Shown piece after piece: positions 7,334 to 13,768 of a DNA stretch of 13,768 nucleotides. Positions within the stretch are counted from its first letter, which is position 1. Every line of letters begins with the position of its first letter. Source of the stretch: an uncultured Desulfotignum sp. (GTDB taxonomy: Bacteria; Desulfobacterota; Desulfobacteria; Desulfobacterales; Desulfobacteraceae). The notes beneath the pieces are model-generated. The model saw nothing but the letters and a program-made list of their open reading frames with translations. It did not search any database and was not told where the DNA came from. The stretch covers positions 1-13,768 of the forward strand of contig CALGAJ010000300.1 of NCBI GenBank assembly GCA_937951975.1, read 5' to 3'. The position numbers and the translations under genes are program-made.

Positions 7334-7360
7334 ATACCTTTTCATACTATGATACCTTTT
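7334..7360. repeat. Tandem ATACCTTTT direct repeats in a divergent promoter region
   Basis: ATACCTTTT occurs at 7334-7342 and again at 7352-7360, 18 bp apart, within the 105-bp region between the divergent YigZ-family and DHH genes. TTGATC and TATGAT lie between or beside the copies, so the repeats could overlap a promoter. There is no regulator gene next to it. A chance repeat is possible in this AT-rich stretch. Confidence 0.3.
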
Positions 7361-7401
7361 TGGAACCATGCAACTGATTTCACACCGATAAGAGAATACT
7401 C

Positions 7402-8298
7402 ATGAGAATTGTCACCCGCCCCGATTTTGACGGCATTGTGTGCGCTGTTCTACTGCGCCAGGCCTTAGGCATCGACACCCCGGTCCACTGGGTGGAACCC
7501 GGTGAAGTGCAGGGGAAAACCGCCCGGATTCAAGCCGGCGACATCCTTGCCAACCTGCCCTATGATCCCCGGTGTTCCCTGTGGTTTGACCACCATGTGT
7601 CCAACCGGCCGGACCATGATTTTGAGGGCGCCTTTGCCGTGGCCCCGTCCGCCGCCGGGGTTCTTCATGGATACTACAAGGCATCCGGGCATCTGGACGA
7701 CCGGTTCGATGACCTGGTGTATCACACGGACATCATCGATGCCGCCGACCTCACCCGGGACCAGGTCCTGCATCCGGAGGATCACCCCCATATTCTGCTG
7801 TCCATGACCATCCAGAACCGGGACGGCAACGAGGCTTCCTACTGGGACCGCCTGGTGGACCTGCTCCGGACAGAGCCCATGGAGGCGGTGATGGCCGATC
7901 CCGACGTCAAAACCCGGTGCGAAGAAGTGATCCGGCAGAGCCGGGATTTTGAAGAACACCTGAAAACCCATACCCGGGTATCAGGACCTGTCAGCATCAC
8001 CGATTTCAGAAGCCTGGACCCGGTACCGTCGGGCAACCGGTTTCTGGTCTACTGTCTGTTTCCCGAGGTTCTGGCCAGCGTGAAGATCCGTTACAGGGAT
8101 GCCGAAAAAACCCAGGTACTGGTGAGCATCGGCCACAACATCTTCAACCGGGGCTGCCGGGTCAATGCCGGCCATCTTCTGGCCAGGTACGGCGGCGGGG
8201 GCCATGAAGGGGCCGGCGGGTGCACCCTGGACGCGGCCGGGGCCCAGAAAAAGATCGATGAAATGCTGACCATCCTGAAAGCCAATGAACCGGTCTGA
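7402..8298 (+). CDS. DHH-family phosphoesterase (DHH/DHHA1)
   Basis: A 298-residue soluble protein. RPDFDG (6-11) is the first DHH metal-binding motif, reduced from the common DHxDGD-like form; WFDHHVS (D63-H64-H65) is the name-giving motif; GGGGHEGAGGC (264-274) is the DHHA1 substrate-binding motif. This set is shared by exopolyphosphatases, oligoribonucleases (NrnA) and c-di-AMP phosphodiesterases (GdpP/DhhP). No PAS, GGDEF or membrane part is present, so it resembles the stand-alone type. Known members use two Mn ions to cleave phosphoester or phosphoanhydride bonds; which substrate applies here cannot be read from sequence. AAGAGA 7-8 bases before the ATG is a weak binding site. The next gene is tail to tail, 1 base away. 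Confidence 0.88.
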   Translation: MRIVTRPDFDGIVCAVLLRQALGIDTPVHWVEPGEVQGKTARIQAGDILANLPYDPRCSLWFDHHVSNRPDHDFEGAFAVAPSAAGVLHGYYKASGHLDDRFDDLVYHTDIIDAADLTRDQVLHPEDHPHILLSMTIQNRDGNEASYWDRLVDLLRTEPMEAVMADPDVKTRCEEVIRQSRDFEEHLKTHTRVSGPVSITDFRSLDPVPSGNRFLVYCLFPEVLASVKIRYRDAEKTQVLVSIGHNIFNRGCRVNAGHLLARYGGGGHEGAGGCTLDAAGAQKKIDEMLTILKANEPV

Positions 8299-8299
8299 T

Positions 8300-8599
8300 C
8301 TATGCCAGTTTTTCCTTCACGCTGTTGACCTTGTCCGCCATGGTCTGTTCCCGGTCCGTGCGGGTACCGGCCTTGATGGTGGTGGTGATGCGCGGGGCTC
8401 CCATGGCATGAATTCTTTCATGGCACTGTTTGACCACGGCAAACACCTCGTCCCATTCCCCTTCGATGTTGGTGCCGTAGGCATGCAGTTCGCAGGACAG
8501 GCCGGCAGCTTTGATGATCTCATGACAGGCGGCCACGTATTTGGATACCGACAATCCCACACCCAGAGGCACCACACACAGATCGATGATCACGTTCAT
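8300..8599 (-). CDS. MTH1187/YkoF-type thiamine-binding protein (DUF77)
   Basis: A 99-residue protein beginning MNVIIDLCVVPLG, with SVSKYVAACHEIIKAAG and ELHAYGTNIEGEWDEVF, the pattern of the thiamine_BP/DUF77 family (PF01910). Members are small ferredoxin-like proteins; some bind thiamine or its pyrimidine part, but physiological roles are mostly unproven. An upstream GTG at 8614 would add five residues encoded by the ribosome binding site itself; AAGGAGG 5 bases before the ATG at 8599 fixes the start. There are no thiamine genes nearby, so context does not support a specific role. It ends 1 base from the convergent DHH stop, with no room for a terminator. Confidence 0.88.
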   Translation of the reverse strand: MNVIIDLCVVPLGVGLSVSKYVAACHEIIKAAGLSCELHAYGTNIEGEWDEVFAVVKQCHERIHAMGAPRITTTIKAGTRTDREQTMADKVNSVKEKLA

Positions 8600-8711
8600 T
8601 CTTCCTCCTTGCACTGAATCAGATATTCATTTGATTCCCTGTTCATTCAAGCGGCTATTGTACCGGTTCCGCACCCCGGGATCAAGAAAAGAACCCTCCA
8701 GGAAATAATTC

Positions 8712-9302
8712 ATGACCGGACCGCATAAAATAAGACTGATGATGAAAGCGGAACGGGCCGCGGCCCAGCGGCGGTTCCGCCGGCACCGGAACCGGAACAA
8801 ACTGGCACACCCCGGGTGTCATTCCTGTGTCCTGGTGCTGGATCACCTCAAGCCCACCTTCAATATCGGAAAAATATTCCGGAGCGCGGAAGCATTTGGG
8901 TGCAGAGAGATCCACCTGGTGGGCATCGAATTCTTTGACCCGGCCCCGGCCATGGGGGCGTTCAAATGGGTGCCGGCTTTTTTTTACAGCCGGTTCAATA
9001 CCTGTTACGCCCACCTGATCAACCGGGGATACACCCTGTTCATTCTGGAACCCAACCAGGGAACACCGGTCATGGATATCGAACTGCCGGAAAAAAGCGC
9101 GTTTATCCTGGGCCATGAGGAACGGGGACTTCAGTTCGAACCGGATCTGTTTGAAAGACTTGAGCGGCTGACCATTCCCCAGTACGGCCGGTCCGAGAGC
9201 CTCAACGTCAGCGTGGCCGCCTCCATTGTGCTGTACGAATATGTCCGCCAGATCAACGCGCAGCCAGCGGTTCATCCGAACCTATACCCGGAAATAACCT
9301 GA
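8712..9302 (+). CDS. SpoU/TrmH-family RNA 2'-O-methyltransferase
   Basis: A 196-residue SPOUT methyltransferase, expected to use SAM to methylate a ribose in tRNA or rRNA. All three SpoU motifs are present: NIGKIFRSAEAFG (51-63, with R57), FILGHEERGL (131-140), and IPQYGRSESLNVSVAAS (155-171, with N165). These form the trefoil-knot SAM site. A ~35-residue, very basic N-terminus rich in RR and RN pairs precedes the knot and may contact RNA. No L30e-like substrate domain is present, so it is not a RlmB-type enzyme. AGGA lies about 9 bases before the ATG; ATGs at 8739 and 8742 are possible shorter starts. The RNA target is unknown. Confidence 0.9.
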   Translation: MTGPHKIRLMMKAERAAAQRRFRRHRNRNKLAHPGCHSCVLVLDHLKPTFNIGKIFRSAEAFGCREIHLVGIEFFDPAPAMGAFKWVPAFFYSRFNTCYAHLINRGYTLFILEPNQGTPVMDIELPEKSAFILGHEERGLQFEPDLFERLERLTIPQYGRSESLNVSVAASIVLYEYVRQINAQPAVHPNLYPEIT

Positions 9303-9317
9303 CGGCATCGGGCCGTC
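9301..9317. terminator. Hairpin between convergent genes, no clear U-tract
   Basis: GACGGC (9301-9306) and GCCGTC (9312-9317) are a perfect 6-bp inverted repeat with a 5-base loop. It starts within the stop codon of the methyltransferase gene and lies in the 28-base gap before the convergent DUF2917 stop. Only CCCTTTCC follows on plus and GGTTATTT on minus, so termination is possible for either strand but unproven. Confidence 0.35.
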
Positions 9318-9330
9318 CCGCCCTTTCCGG

Positions 9331-9675
9331 CTATTTAAAAAAGAGCTGGCGGCCGCAGTTTATCAACGCTTCCGGCCTCAGATTCTCAACACATGCGATG
9401 CGGGAAAAGGTCAATGCCTGCACCAGAACCTGTCCAGGCAGGGTGATCATAAAGGCCTGTCCTTTTTCAAGGATATAATCTTTCACATCATGGGGCTGGG
9501 TAATCCAGACCTGCCCTTCCTGACAGATGATCGCCTGGCGGCAGCTATCCCCGCTGATCCGCCAGCACTGCCCGGCGGCCAGATCAATGGCTGAACCAGG
9601 CCTGCCGAGGTTTGAAAAAATGAAATTCATGGCTGCCCGGTCACCTTGTGTATGCTTTTTGGACATCTCCATCAT
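9331..9675 (-). CDS. DUF2917-domain protein
   Basis: A 114-residue protein with a cupin-like DUF2917 (PF11142) pattern: L-A-A-G-QCWRISG, EGQVWITQPHDVKDYILEKGQ, then a hydrophobic strand LVQALTFSRIACVE. No signal peptide or membrane helix. A start at 9738 would add 21 residues, but AGGAGG 5 bases before the ATG at 9675 clearly marks this one; a second ATG follows at once. It is divergent from the MocR-type regulator and shares an upstream region with three repeats, so the regulator probably controls it. The family has no known function; a small-ligand-binding beta-barrel is the likely fold. Family call moderately firm. Confidence 0.75.
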   Translation of the reverse strand: MMEMSKKHTQGDRAAMNFIFSNLGRPGSAIDLAAGQCWRISGDSCRQAIICQEGQVWITQPHDVKDYILEKGQAFMITLPGQVLVQALTFSRIACVENLRPEALINCGRQLFFK

Positions 9676-9768
9676 GAAATCCTCCTTTTTTTCAAGGTCC
9701 TTGATCATGCTCTGATTATTCCACAGGTTCCAATTCAATAACAGCCACAGAAAATGTGTTTTGTTATG

Positions 9769-9824
9769 AGTACAGTTGTGTTAGTCTACAAACTGTACTG
9801 TAAAAAGGTTGAGTCAACTGTACT
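9769..9824. promoter_or_regulatory. Three AACTGTACT operator half-sites (MocR-type regulator)
   Basis: AGTACAGTT (9769-9777) is the reverse complement of AACTGTACT, which occurs at 9791-9799 and again at 9816-9824. The first two form a perfect inverted repeat with a 13-bp spacer; the last two are a direct repeat 25 bp apart, and both continue with G. They sit in the divergent region between the DUF2917 and regulator genes. TTGAGT (9809-9814) with TTAAAC 16 bases on could be the regulator's promoter, overlapped by the third copy. Mixed direct and inverted repeats are known for GabR/PdxR-like MocR proteins. A 9-mer found three times in 56 bp is unlikely by chance. Confidence 0.75.
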
Positions 9825-9858
9825 GTTCTGTTAAACATTGGAGATCCCGTCCGTTTCA

Positions 9859-11280
9859 ATGGATAAAATTCCCAAATATCAGCAGGTGGCCGACCGGTTG
9901 ACCCGGCTGATCAAAGAGGGGGTTTTCAGCCCTGGAGCTGCCGCCCCAAGCGTCCGCAAGCTGAGCCGGCAATGGAATGTCAGCATCAGCACCATCCTGA
10001 AAGCCTATTATATCCTGGAGGCCCAGGGCCTTTTGGTGGCCAGGCCCAGATCCGGCTTTTATGTCAGTACACGGCTGCCTGGTACCCCGAAAGCGCCTGC
10101 CCTTTCCGCGCCCGATCCCGATCCCGCCAGTGTCGGGATGCGGGAACTGATCACCATGATTATTTTAAAGGATACCGTGAACCCCAAACTGTTGCAGCTC
10201 GGGGCGGCCAACCCGGACCCGGAACTCAGCGGCACCCGTCAAATATACCGGTTACTGGCATCCACTGCCCGCCGCATGGGCAGTCAGGGGGGCGTATATC
10301 TCCCACCGGCCGGCAGCAGACAGCTGAGGCGGCAGATCGCACGGCATATGATCAATTCGGGCTGCAGCCTGGTAGATGATGATATCGTGGTAACAGCCGG
10401 TTGCGGGGAAGCGATCTTTCTTTGTCTCAAAGCGGTGTGCCGGCCGGGTGACACGGTGGCCGTGGAATCCCCCATCTGTTTCGACGTGTTTCAATACCTT
10501 GAGAATCTCCATCTCAAAGCCCTGGAAATTCCTACCCATCCCCGGGATGGCATCAGCATATCCGCCCTGCGGTTTGCCATGGACACCCATTCCATTCAGG
10601 CCTGTATCGTGATTTCCAATTTCAACAACCCGCTGGGAAGCTGCATGCCGGAAGAAAAAAAAAGGGCACTGGTCGCCCTTTTATCCGACAGGAACATTCC
10701 CCTGATTGAAAATGATATTTTCGGGGATATTCATTTTACGGAAAAACGTCCCCTGGCGGCCAAAGCATTTGATACCAGGGGGCTGGTGATGTATTGCAGC
10801 TCATTTTCAAAAAATCTCATGCCGGGGTTAAGAATCGGATGGACCGCACCCGGTCAGTTTCGCGCGACCGTGGAATGGCTGAAGTTCAGTGCCAGTCTTG
10901 CCGCGTCAACGCTTCCCCAGCATGCTCTTGCATCCTTCATGGCCGATGGCGGATTCCGCAAGCATCTCCGGCGGATCTGCCGGGTCTACCAGCAGCGTGT
11001 CTCCGGTCTGCAGCGGACCGTGCTCCGCAGCTTTCCCGGGGACATTCGTGTGACCGATCCCACGGGCGGATATCTGTTATGGATTGAGCTGCCCCGCCGT
11101 ATCGATGCCCTGCAGCTGTACAAAAGGGCCCTGGAAAAAGAGATCGCCATCACGCCCGGCCACCTCTTTTCAACCGGTGATCGCTACCGCCATTTCATCC
11201 GCCTGAACGCGGCCAGCTGGTCCGACGATGCCGCTCCGGCCATCCGCCGTCTCGGGCAGATCATTGCGGGGATGATTTAA
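9859..11280 (+). CDS. MocR-type regulator: GntR winged helix fused to PLP aminotransferase fold
   Basis: A 473-residue cytoplasmic regulator. The N-terminal ~70 residues are a GntR winged helix (YQQVADRLTRLIKEGVFSPG, then SVRKLSRQWNVS and RPRSGFYV). The rest is a fold-type-I aminotransferase domain with the PLP lysine in SSFSKNLMPGLRIGW (K318 in this numbering) and ISNFNNPLG (usual: NPxG). Such proteins sense an amine, amino acid or PLP itself through the cofactor and seldom act as enzymes. A TTG at 9838 would add seven residues but has no ribosome binding site; the ATG at 9859 gives the usual start, though only a distant GGAG precedes it. It is divergent from DUF2917 and 37 bases before an acyl-CoA dehydrogenase, both plausible targets. 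Confidence 0.92.
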   Translation: MDKIPKYQQVADRLTRLIKEGVFSPGAAAPSVRKLSRQWNVSISTILKAYYILEAQGLLVARPRSGFYVSTRLPGTPKAPALSAPDPDPASVGMRELITMIILKDTVNPKLLQLGAANPDPELSGTRQIYRLLASTARRMGSQGGVYLPPAGSRQLRRQIARHMINSGCSLVDDDIVVTAGCGEAIFLCLKAVCRPGDTVAVESPICFDVFQYLENLHLKALEIPTHPRDGISISALRFAMDTHSIQACIVISNFNNPLGSCMPEEKKRALVALLSDRNIPLIENDIFGDIHFTEKRPLAAKAFDTRGLVMYCSSFSKNLMPGLRIGWTAPGQFRATVEWLKFSASLAASTLPQHALASFMADGGFRKHLRRICRVYQQRVSGLQRTVLRSFPGDIRVTDPTGGYLLWIELPRRIDALQLYKRALEKEIAITPGHLFSTGDRYRHFIRLNAASWSDDAAPAIRRLGQIIAGMI

Positions 11281-11317
11281 GAACGCTTTCATTCCCAAAA
11301 AGTAAAAGGATTTTCCC

Positions 11318-12562
11318 ATGTTTGATTACCTTTTGAACGAGGAACAGAAAAAGATACAACAGGAAGCCCGTGACTTTGTAAAATCCATTCCCGGAAAAAT
11401 GATCCTCGACATGGATGCGGACAAAATCCAGTTTCCAAAAGAATTTCTTCAGGAAGCCGGAAAACGCCATCTCATGGGGTGCCGGTATCCGGAAAAATGG
11501 GGTGGAAGAGACATGGACTGGGTGTCCACCTGCATGGTCATGGAAGAGATCGGTGTTCTGGGATATATTTTTGCCTGCACTTTCGGGGTAGGAGCGGAAC
11601 TGGTCTGTGACGCCATTATTCTCCACGGAAATGACCTTCAGAAAGAGAAATATGTCAAACCCCTGCTGAAAGGGGAGATGTTTGCCGCGGAATGCCTGAC
11701 CGAACCCAGGGGAGGGTCTGATTTCTTCGGCACAACCACCATTGCTGAAGACAGGGGAAATCATTTTATTCTCAACGGGCAGAAACGGTTTATTGTGGGC
11801 GGAGAAGGCGCAGACTATTTTCTGGTCTATGCCCGGACCGACCCGGATGGAGAACCTCACAAGTCCATTTCCTGTTTTATCGTTGACAGATCCGAAGGCG
11901 TCAGGAGCGAGTATCTTTACGGGCTGATGGGCTGCCGCGGTGGAGGGGCTTCCCGCCTGGTATTCAGGGACGTTAAAGTACCCAGGGAAAACCTTGTGGG
12001 AGAACTCAACCAGGGCGTCCGCATCTTCAATACGATGATGATACCGGAGCGGCTGGGAACGGCTGCCATGACCATCGGTGCCGCCTCACCGGCGGTTGAC
12101 GTGGCCACGGGCTACACTTCCAGACGCAAAGCCTTTGGCCAGGCTGTGGCAAATTTCCAGGGAGTTTCCTTTCAGATAGCTGAGGCGGTCACCCTCCTGG
12201 ATGCGTCCAGGGCCATGATTTACACAACCGCCAGGGCAGTCGATGAACAGATTGATGACAAACAGATCAGACGTCTGGTTTCCCAGTCCAAGAAATTTGT
12301 TACGGAATCCTGTCAGAAAGCGGCCCACAATGCCATGCAGGTGATGGGCGGTATCGGGTACACCAATATCTATCCCGTGGAGCGGATTTTCAGGGATCTT
12401 CGGCTGGCTTCCATCTGGACGGGCACCAATGAAGTCATGTCCATGATTATTGCCAATGAATGGTACAAGGAGTACTGGAAGAATAAAAAAACAGGCACCG
12501 TCAGAGATATGGAACTGGACGCATCAGAGGCCGATGCAGAAGACGAAAAAATATTTGAATAG
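11318..12562 (+). CDS. Acyl-CoA dehydrogenase family flavoprotein
   Basis: A 414-residue FAD enzyme expected to oxidise an acyl-CoA to the 2,3-enoyl-CoA, passing electrons to ETF. Typical blocks are EEQKKIQQEARDFV (helical N-terminus), ECLTEPRGGSD (flavin and substrate loop), SRRKAFGQAVANFQ, VMGGIGYTNIYPVERIFRD, and IWTGTNEV with the catalytic glutamate at E372. It is slightly longer than usual (about 380-390), mainly through an acidic tail with DASEADAEDE. AAAGGA lies 8-9 bases before the ATG. It starts 37 bases after the MocR-type gene, so co-transcription is likely, and a terminator follows. No ETF, CoA ligase or hydratase is nearby, so chain length and pathway (fatty, branched or aromatic-derived acyl-CoA) are not set. 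Confidence 0.92.
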   Translation: MFDYLLNEEQKKIQQEARDFVKSIPGKMILDMDADKIQFPKEFLQEAGKRHLMGCRYPEKWGGRDMDWVSTCMVMEEIGVLGYIFACTFGVGAELVCDAIILHGNDLQKEKYVKPLLKGEMFAAECLTEPRGGSDFFGTTTIAEDRGNHFILNGQKRFIVGGEGADYFLVYARTDPDGEPHKSISCFIVDRSEGVRSEYLYGLMGCRGGGASRLVFRDVKVPRENLVGELNQGVRIFNTMMIPERLGTAAMTIGAASPAVDVATGYTSRRKAFGQAVANFQGVSFQIAEAVTLLDASRAMIYTTARAVDEQIDDKQIRRLVSQSKKFVTESCQKAAHNAMQVMGGIGYTNIYPVERIFRDLRLASIWTGTNEVMSMIIANEWYKEYWKNKKTGTVRDMELDASEADAEDEKIFE

Positions 12563-12578
12563 GTGATCAACTCATCTT

Positions 12579-12606
12579 CCAGGGCAGTGATCCTGTCCGG
12601 TTTTTT
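12579..12606 (+). terminator. Rho-independent terminator after the acyl-CoA dehydrogenase gene
   Basis: CC-A-GGGCAG (12579-12586) pairs with CTGTCCGG (12593-12600), with one G-T pair and a bulged A, around the loop TGATC plus flanking base; six T follow (12601-12606). It begins 16 bases after the stop at 12562 and separates this gene from the lipoprotein gene. Confidence 0.7.
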
Positions 12607-12652
12607 GCGGATCAGCTAACGGGCAACTGGTTAAAAAAAGGGAGAATACGCA

Positions 12653-13105
12653 TTGAACAAACAAATTGCGGTTGGTCTGATAACCTTGATATTGTCAACC
12701 GGGTGCGCTGGGAGTGTTCCTGATCTGGGGGTAAATAACGGAAAGTTGGCGCCGTGCCCGAAAACACCAAACTGTGTGAACAGCCAGGCGGTTGGTGAAA
12801 AACAATATATTCAACCGCTTCGATATGCAGGAACACAAGAGGATGCGCGAGCCCGGCTCTTGCAGATACTTGGTTCCCAGAGGCGGGCAAAGATCCTGAC
12901 CGCCCAGGAAAATTATATTCGGGCAGAGTTTACGTCCGCTTTGTTTCGATTTGTCGATGACGTGGAGTTTTACTTTCCAGAAGAGCCATCAGGCGAGACG
13001 GTCATCCATATCCGATCCGCATCCCGTATCGGATATTCCGACCTTGGGGCCAACCGGAAACGAATTGAGCGGATTCGAAAAGAATGGATCAAATCGGGTG
13101 ATTAA
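12653..13105 (+). CDS. DUF1499-domain lipoprotein (TTG start)
   Basis: A 150-residue predicted lipoprotein. Residues 1-17 are a signal peptide ending in the lipobox LSTGC, with C18 as the lipidation site; alanine at +2 favours outer-membrane sorting. The mature part matches DUF1499 (PF07386): CPKTPNCVNSQA near the N-terminus, RAEFTSALFRFVDDVEFYF, and the signature IRSASRIGYSDLGANRKR near the end. The family has no settled function. No ATG lies near; the TTG at 12653 has GGGAG 8 bases upstream and gives a sensible signal peptide, so translation very likely starts there. The truncated VOC gene follows 34 bases on and may have shared its transcript. Confidence 0.87.
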   Translation: MNKQIAVGLITLILSTGCAGSVPDLGVNNGKLAPCPKTPNCVNSQAVGEKQYIQPLRYAGTQEDARARLLQILGSQRRAKILTAQENYIRAEFTSALFRFVDDVEFYFPEEPSGETVIHIRSASRIGYSDLGANRKRIERIRKEWIKSGD

Positions 13106-13139
13106 TCAGACCTTAAAGGGATAGAAAAGGAGCACTTTG

Positions 13140-13295
13140 ATGAAATACCGGGGAATAAACCACCTTGCAATGGTGACCGGGAATATGGACGCGACCATCC
13201 GGTTCTGGCGGGATCTTATTGGTATGCGGTTAATAAACAGGTTTGGGAAAGATGGGTTTCGTGTTATAAAGGATTATGGCAATTCCTTAGTTTGA
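13140..13295 (+). pseudogene. VOC (glyoxalase-fold) family gene, truncated after ~40 codons
   Basis: The start is well formed: AGGAG 7 bases before ATG, then MKYRGINHLAMVTGNMDATI and RFWRDLIGMRL, which is the first beta-alpha-beta module of a VOC/glyoxalase domain, including the first metal-ligand-type histidine (H8). Family likeness stops after about GFR (codons 39-41). The frame then reads VIKDYGNSLV and stops at 13293-13295, giving 51 residues where ~130 or more are usual. The other two frames do not resume the domain, so this is a break and not a simple frameshift. The likeness ends where the inverted repeat at 13264 begins. A functional fold is unlikely. The rest of the gene is not in the window. 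Confidence 0.75.
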
Positions 13296-13306
13296 ATCCT
13301 TTATAA
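13264..13306. repeat. 12-bp perfect inverted repeat at the VOC/SelO junction
   Basis: TTATAAAGGATT (13264-13275) and AATCCTTTATAA (13295-13306) are exact reverse complements around a 19-base spacer. The left arm begins within a few bases of where VOC likeness ends, and the right arm overlaps the premature stop codon. No target-site duplication or transposase is visible. It could be a remnant of a small mobile element, a recombination scar, or a stem-loop; the T-run 20-60 bases later is not directly attached, so it is a poor terminator. Confidence 0.6.
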
Positions 13307-13445
13307 GCAATTAAATTATATAGTTTCTTTTAAGTTTTTTTGCCTCTTTCTTTTTTTATGCAGCATTCAGACTGGGCTGAGGCTGCTGCTGTCATCTTGT
13401 TTAACAGCGCTCAATGCGCGCACCCATAGCGAGGTATTTGCAACC
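13296..13445. other. AT-rich spacer upstream of SelO
   Basis: About 150 bases without a recognisable gene. The first half is strongly AT-rich with T-runs, unlike the GC-rich genes around it. TTGAAT (13292-13297) and TTATAT (13316-13321) are 18 bases apart and could be a promoter for selO that starts inside the inverted repeat. The frame before the selO ATG is open for some distance but offers no ATG. Confidence 0.35.
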
Positions 13446-13768
13446 ATGTCATTGTCTGAACCATCTGCACAGCAGCGCATATCGACTTTCGATGAGTTTG
13501 TGCGATCCGCTGATTATTCTTTCATGGATACCTTGAATGCCGATCCTGATGCCACGAAAGATGGTAATGATCACCGCCCCCGTCAGGTTTTTTCCGGTCA
13601 CTTCGTACCGGTGACTCCCACGCCGCTGCCGGATCCGGAGTATGTCACCCACAGCAGCACTTTTTTTCATGAACTCGGGTTGAGCGACGCGCTGGCAAAT
13701 GATGCCAGATTCTGCCGGGTATTTTCCGGTGATATCTCGGCAGCGCACGGGCCGATGCGGAAGATTGG
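13446..13768 (+). CDS. selO: SelO-family protein AMPylase (pseudokinase), N-terminal part; 3' end outside window
   Basis: The first 107 codons of a gene running off the right edge. RPRQVFSGHFVPVTPTPLPDPEYV (pieces at residues ~47-70), then HSSTFFHELGLSDALA and RVFSGDISAAHGPMRKI match the N-terminal region of the SelO/YdiU (UPF0061) family. SelO proteins have a kinase fold that binds ATP upside-down and transfer AMP to Ser, Thr or Tyr of target proteins. The kinase residues lie beyond the window. The VF-SGH and MRK spelling resembles the branch seen in cyanobacteria, plants and some proteobacteria more than E. coli YdiU. The ATG at 13446 has GAGG 11 bases upstream, a weak site; an ATG at 13524 is an alternative. 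The gene may have arrived with the junction just upstream. Confidence 0.85.
   Translation, partial: MSLSEPSAQQRISTFDEFVRSADYSFMDTLNADPDATKDGNDHRPRQVFSGHFVPVTPTPLPDPEYVTHSSTFFHELGLSDALANDARFCRVFSGDISAAHGPMRKI

Noticed and set aside
9838..9858. TTG start for the MocR-type regulator
   Set aside because: No ribosome binding site precedes it, it would lie at or before the likely transcript start, and the extra residues are not part of the winged-helix domain.
13264..13306. An integron attC site or an intact insertion sequence at the VOC/SelO junction
   Set aside because: The ends do not carry the GTTRRRY/RYYYAAC core sites, no integrase or transposase is present, and no target duplication was found.
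13449..13748. A 99-codon minus-strand open frame at the right edge
   Set aside because: The plus strand encodes recognisable SelO sequence over the same bases; the minus frame is its shadow.

Overview
The window reads like an accessory-rich stretch of a Desulfobacterales-type (deltaproteobacterial, sulfate-reducer-like) chromosome. That assignment is an inference from the gene set: a CGGC-domain protein, a stand-alone short-type aconitase-family subunit pair, an acyl-CoA dehydrogenase with a PLP-type regulator, a LytS-sensor hybrid kinase, and GC-rich genes full of CCGG-type words separated by AT-rich promoter regions. No rRNA, tRNA, CRISPR array, transposase or integrase was seen.

Left part (1-4100): the 3' end of an M23/LytM-fold peptidase gene (+) and a hairpin-plus-U-tract terminator; a minus-strand CGGC-domain cysteine-rich protein with a doubtful AT-rich ORF upstream; then a 959-residue hybrid histidine kinase (five-TM LytS-type sensor, three PAS, HisKA, HATPase, receiver) with no partner regulator in view.

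Middle (4100-9300): a tight minus-strand operon encodes an XRE-cupin regulator and the large and small subunits of an aconitase-superfamily hydro-lyase. It is preceded by consensus -35 and -10 hexamers and a 9-bp inverted repeat over the -10, so autoregulation is likely. The pair resembles LeuC/LeuD, but no leuA or leuB is present and the substrate loop reads YLTE, so its substrate is open. Then come a YigZ/IMPACT-family protein (-), a DHH-family phosphoesterase (+), a thiamine-binding (DUF77-type) protein (-, tail to tail with the DHH gene) and a SpoU/TrmH RNA methyltransferase (+).

Right part (9300-13768): a DUF2917 protein (-) is divergent from a MocR-type regulator (GntR wHTH plus aminotransferase fold, +), which is followed 37 bp on by an acyl-CoA dehydrogenase (+). 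The divergent region holds three exact copies of AACTGTACT, the best regulator-site candidate in the window. After a terminator come a DUF1499 lipoprotein with a TTG start, a VOC/glyoxalase-fold gene cut off after about 40 recognisable codons exactly where a 12-bp perfect inverted repeat begins, an AT-rich spacer, and the 5' part of a SelO-type pseudokinase (protein AMPylase) gene that runs off the right edge.

No single feature proves a new system. The best leads are the aconitase-type operon of unknown substrate, the MocR/DUF2917/acyl-CoA dehydrogenase unit with its repeated operator, and the VOC/inverted repeat/SelO junction.
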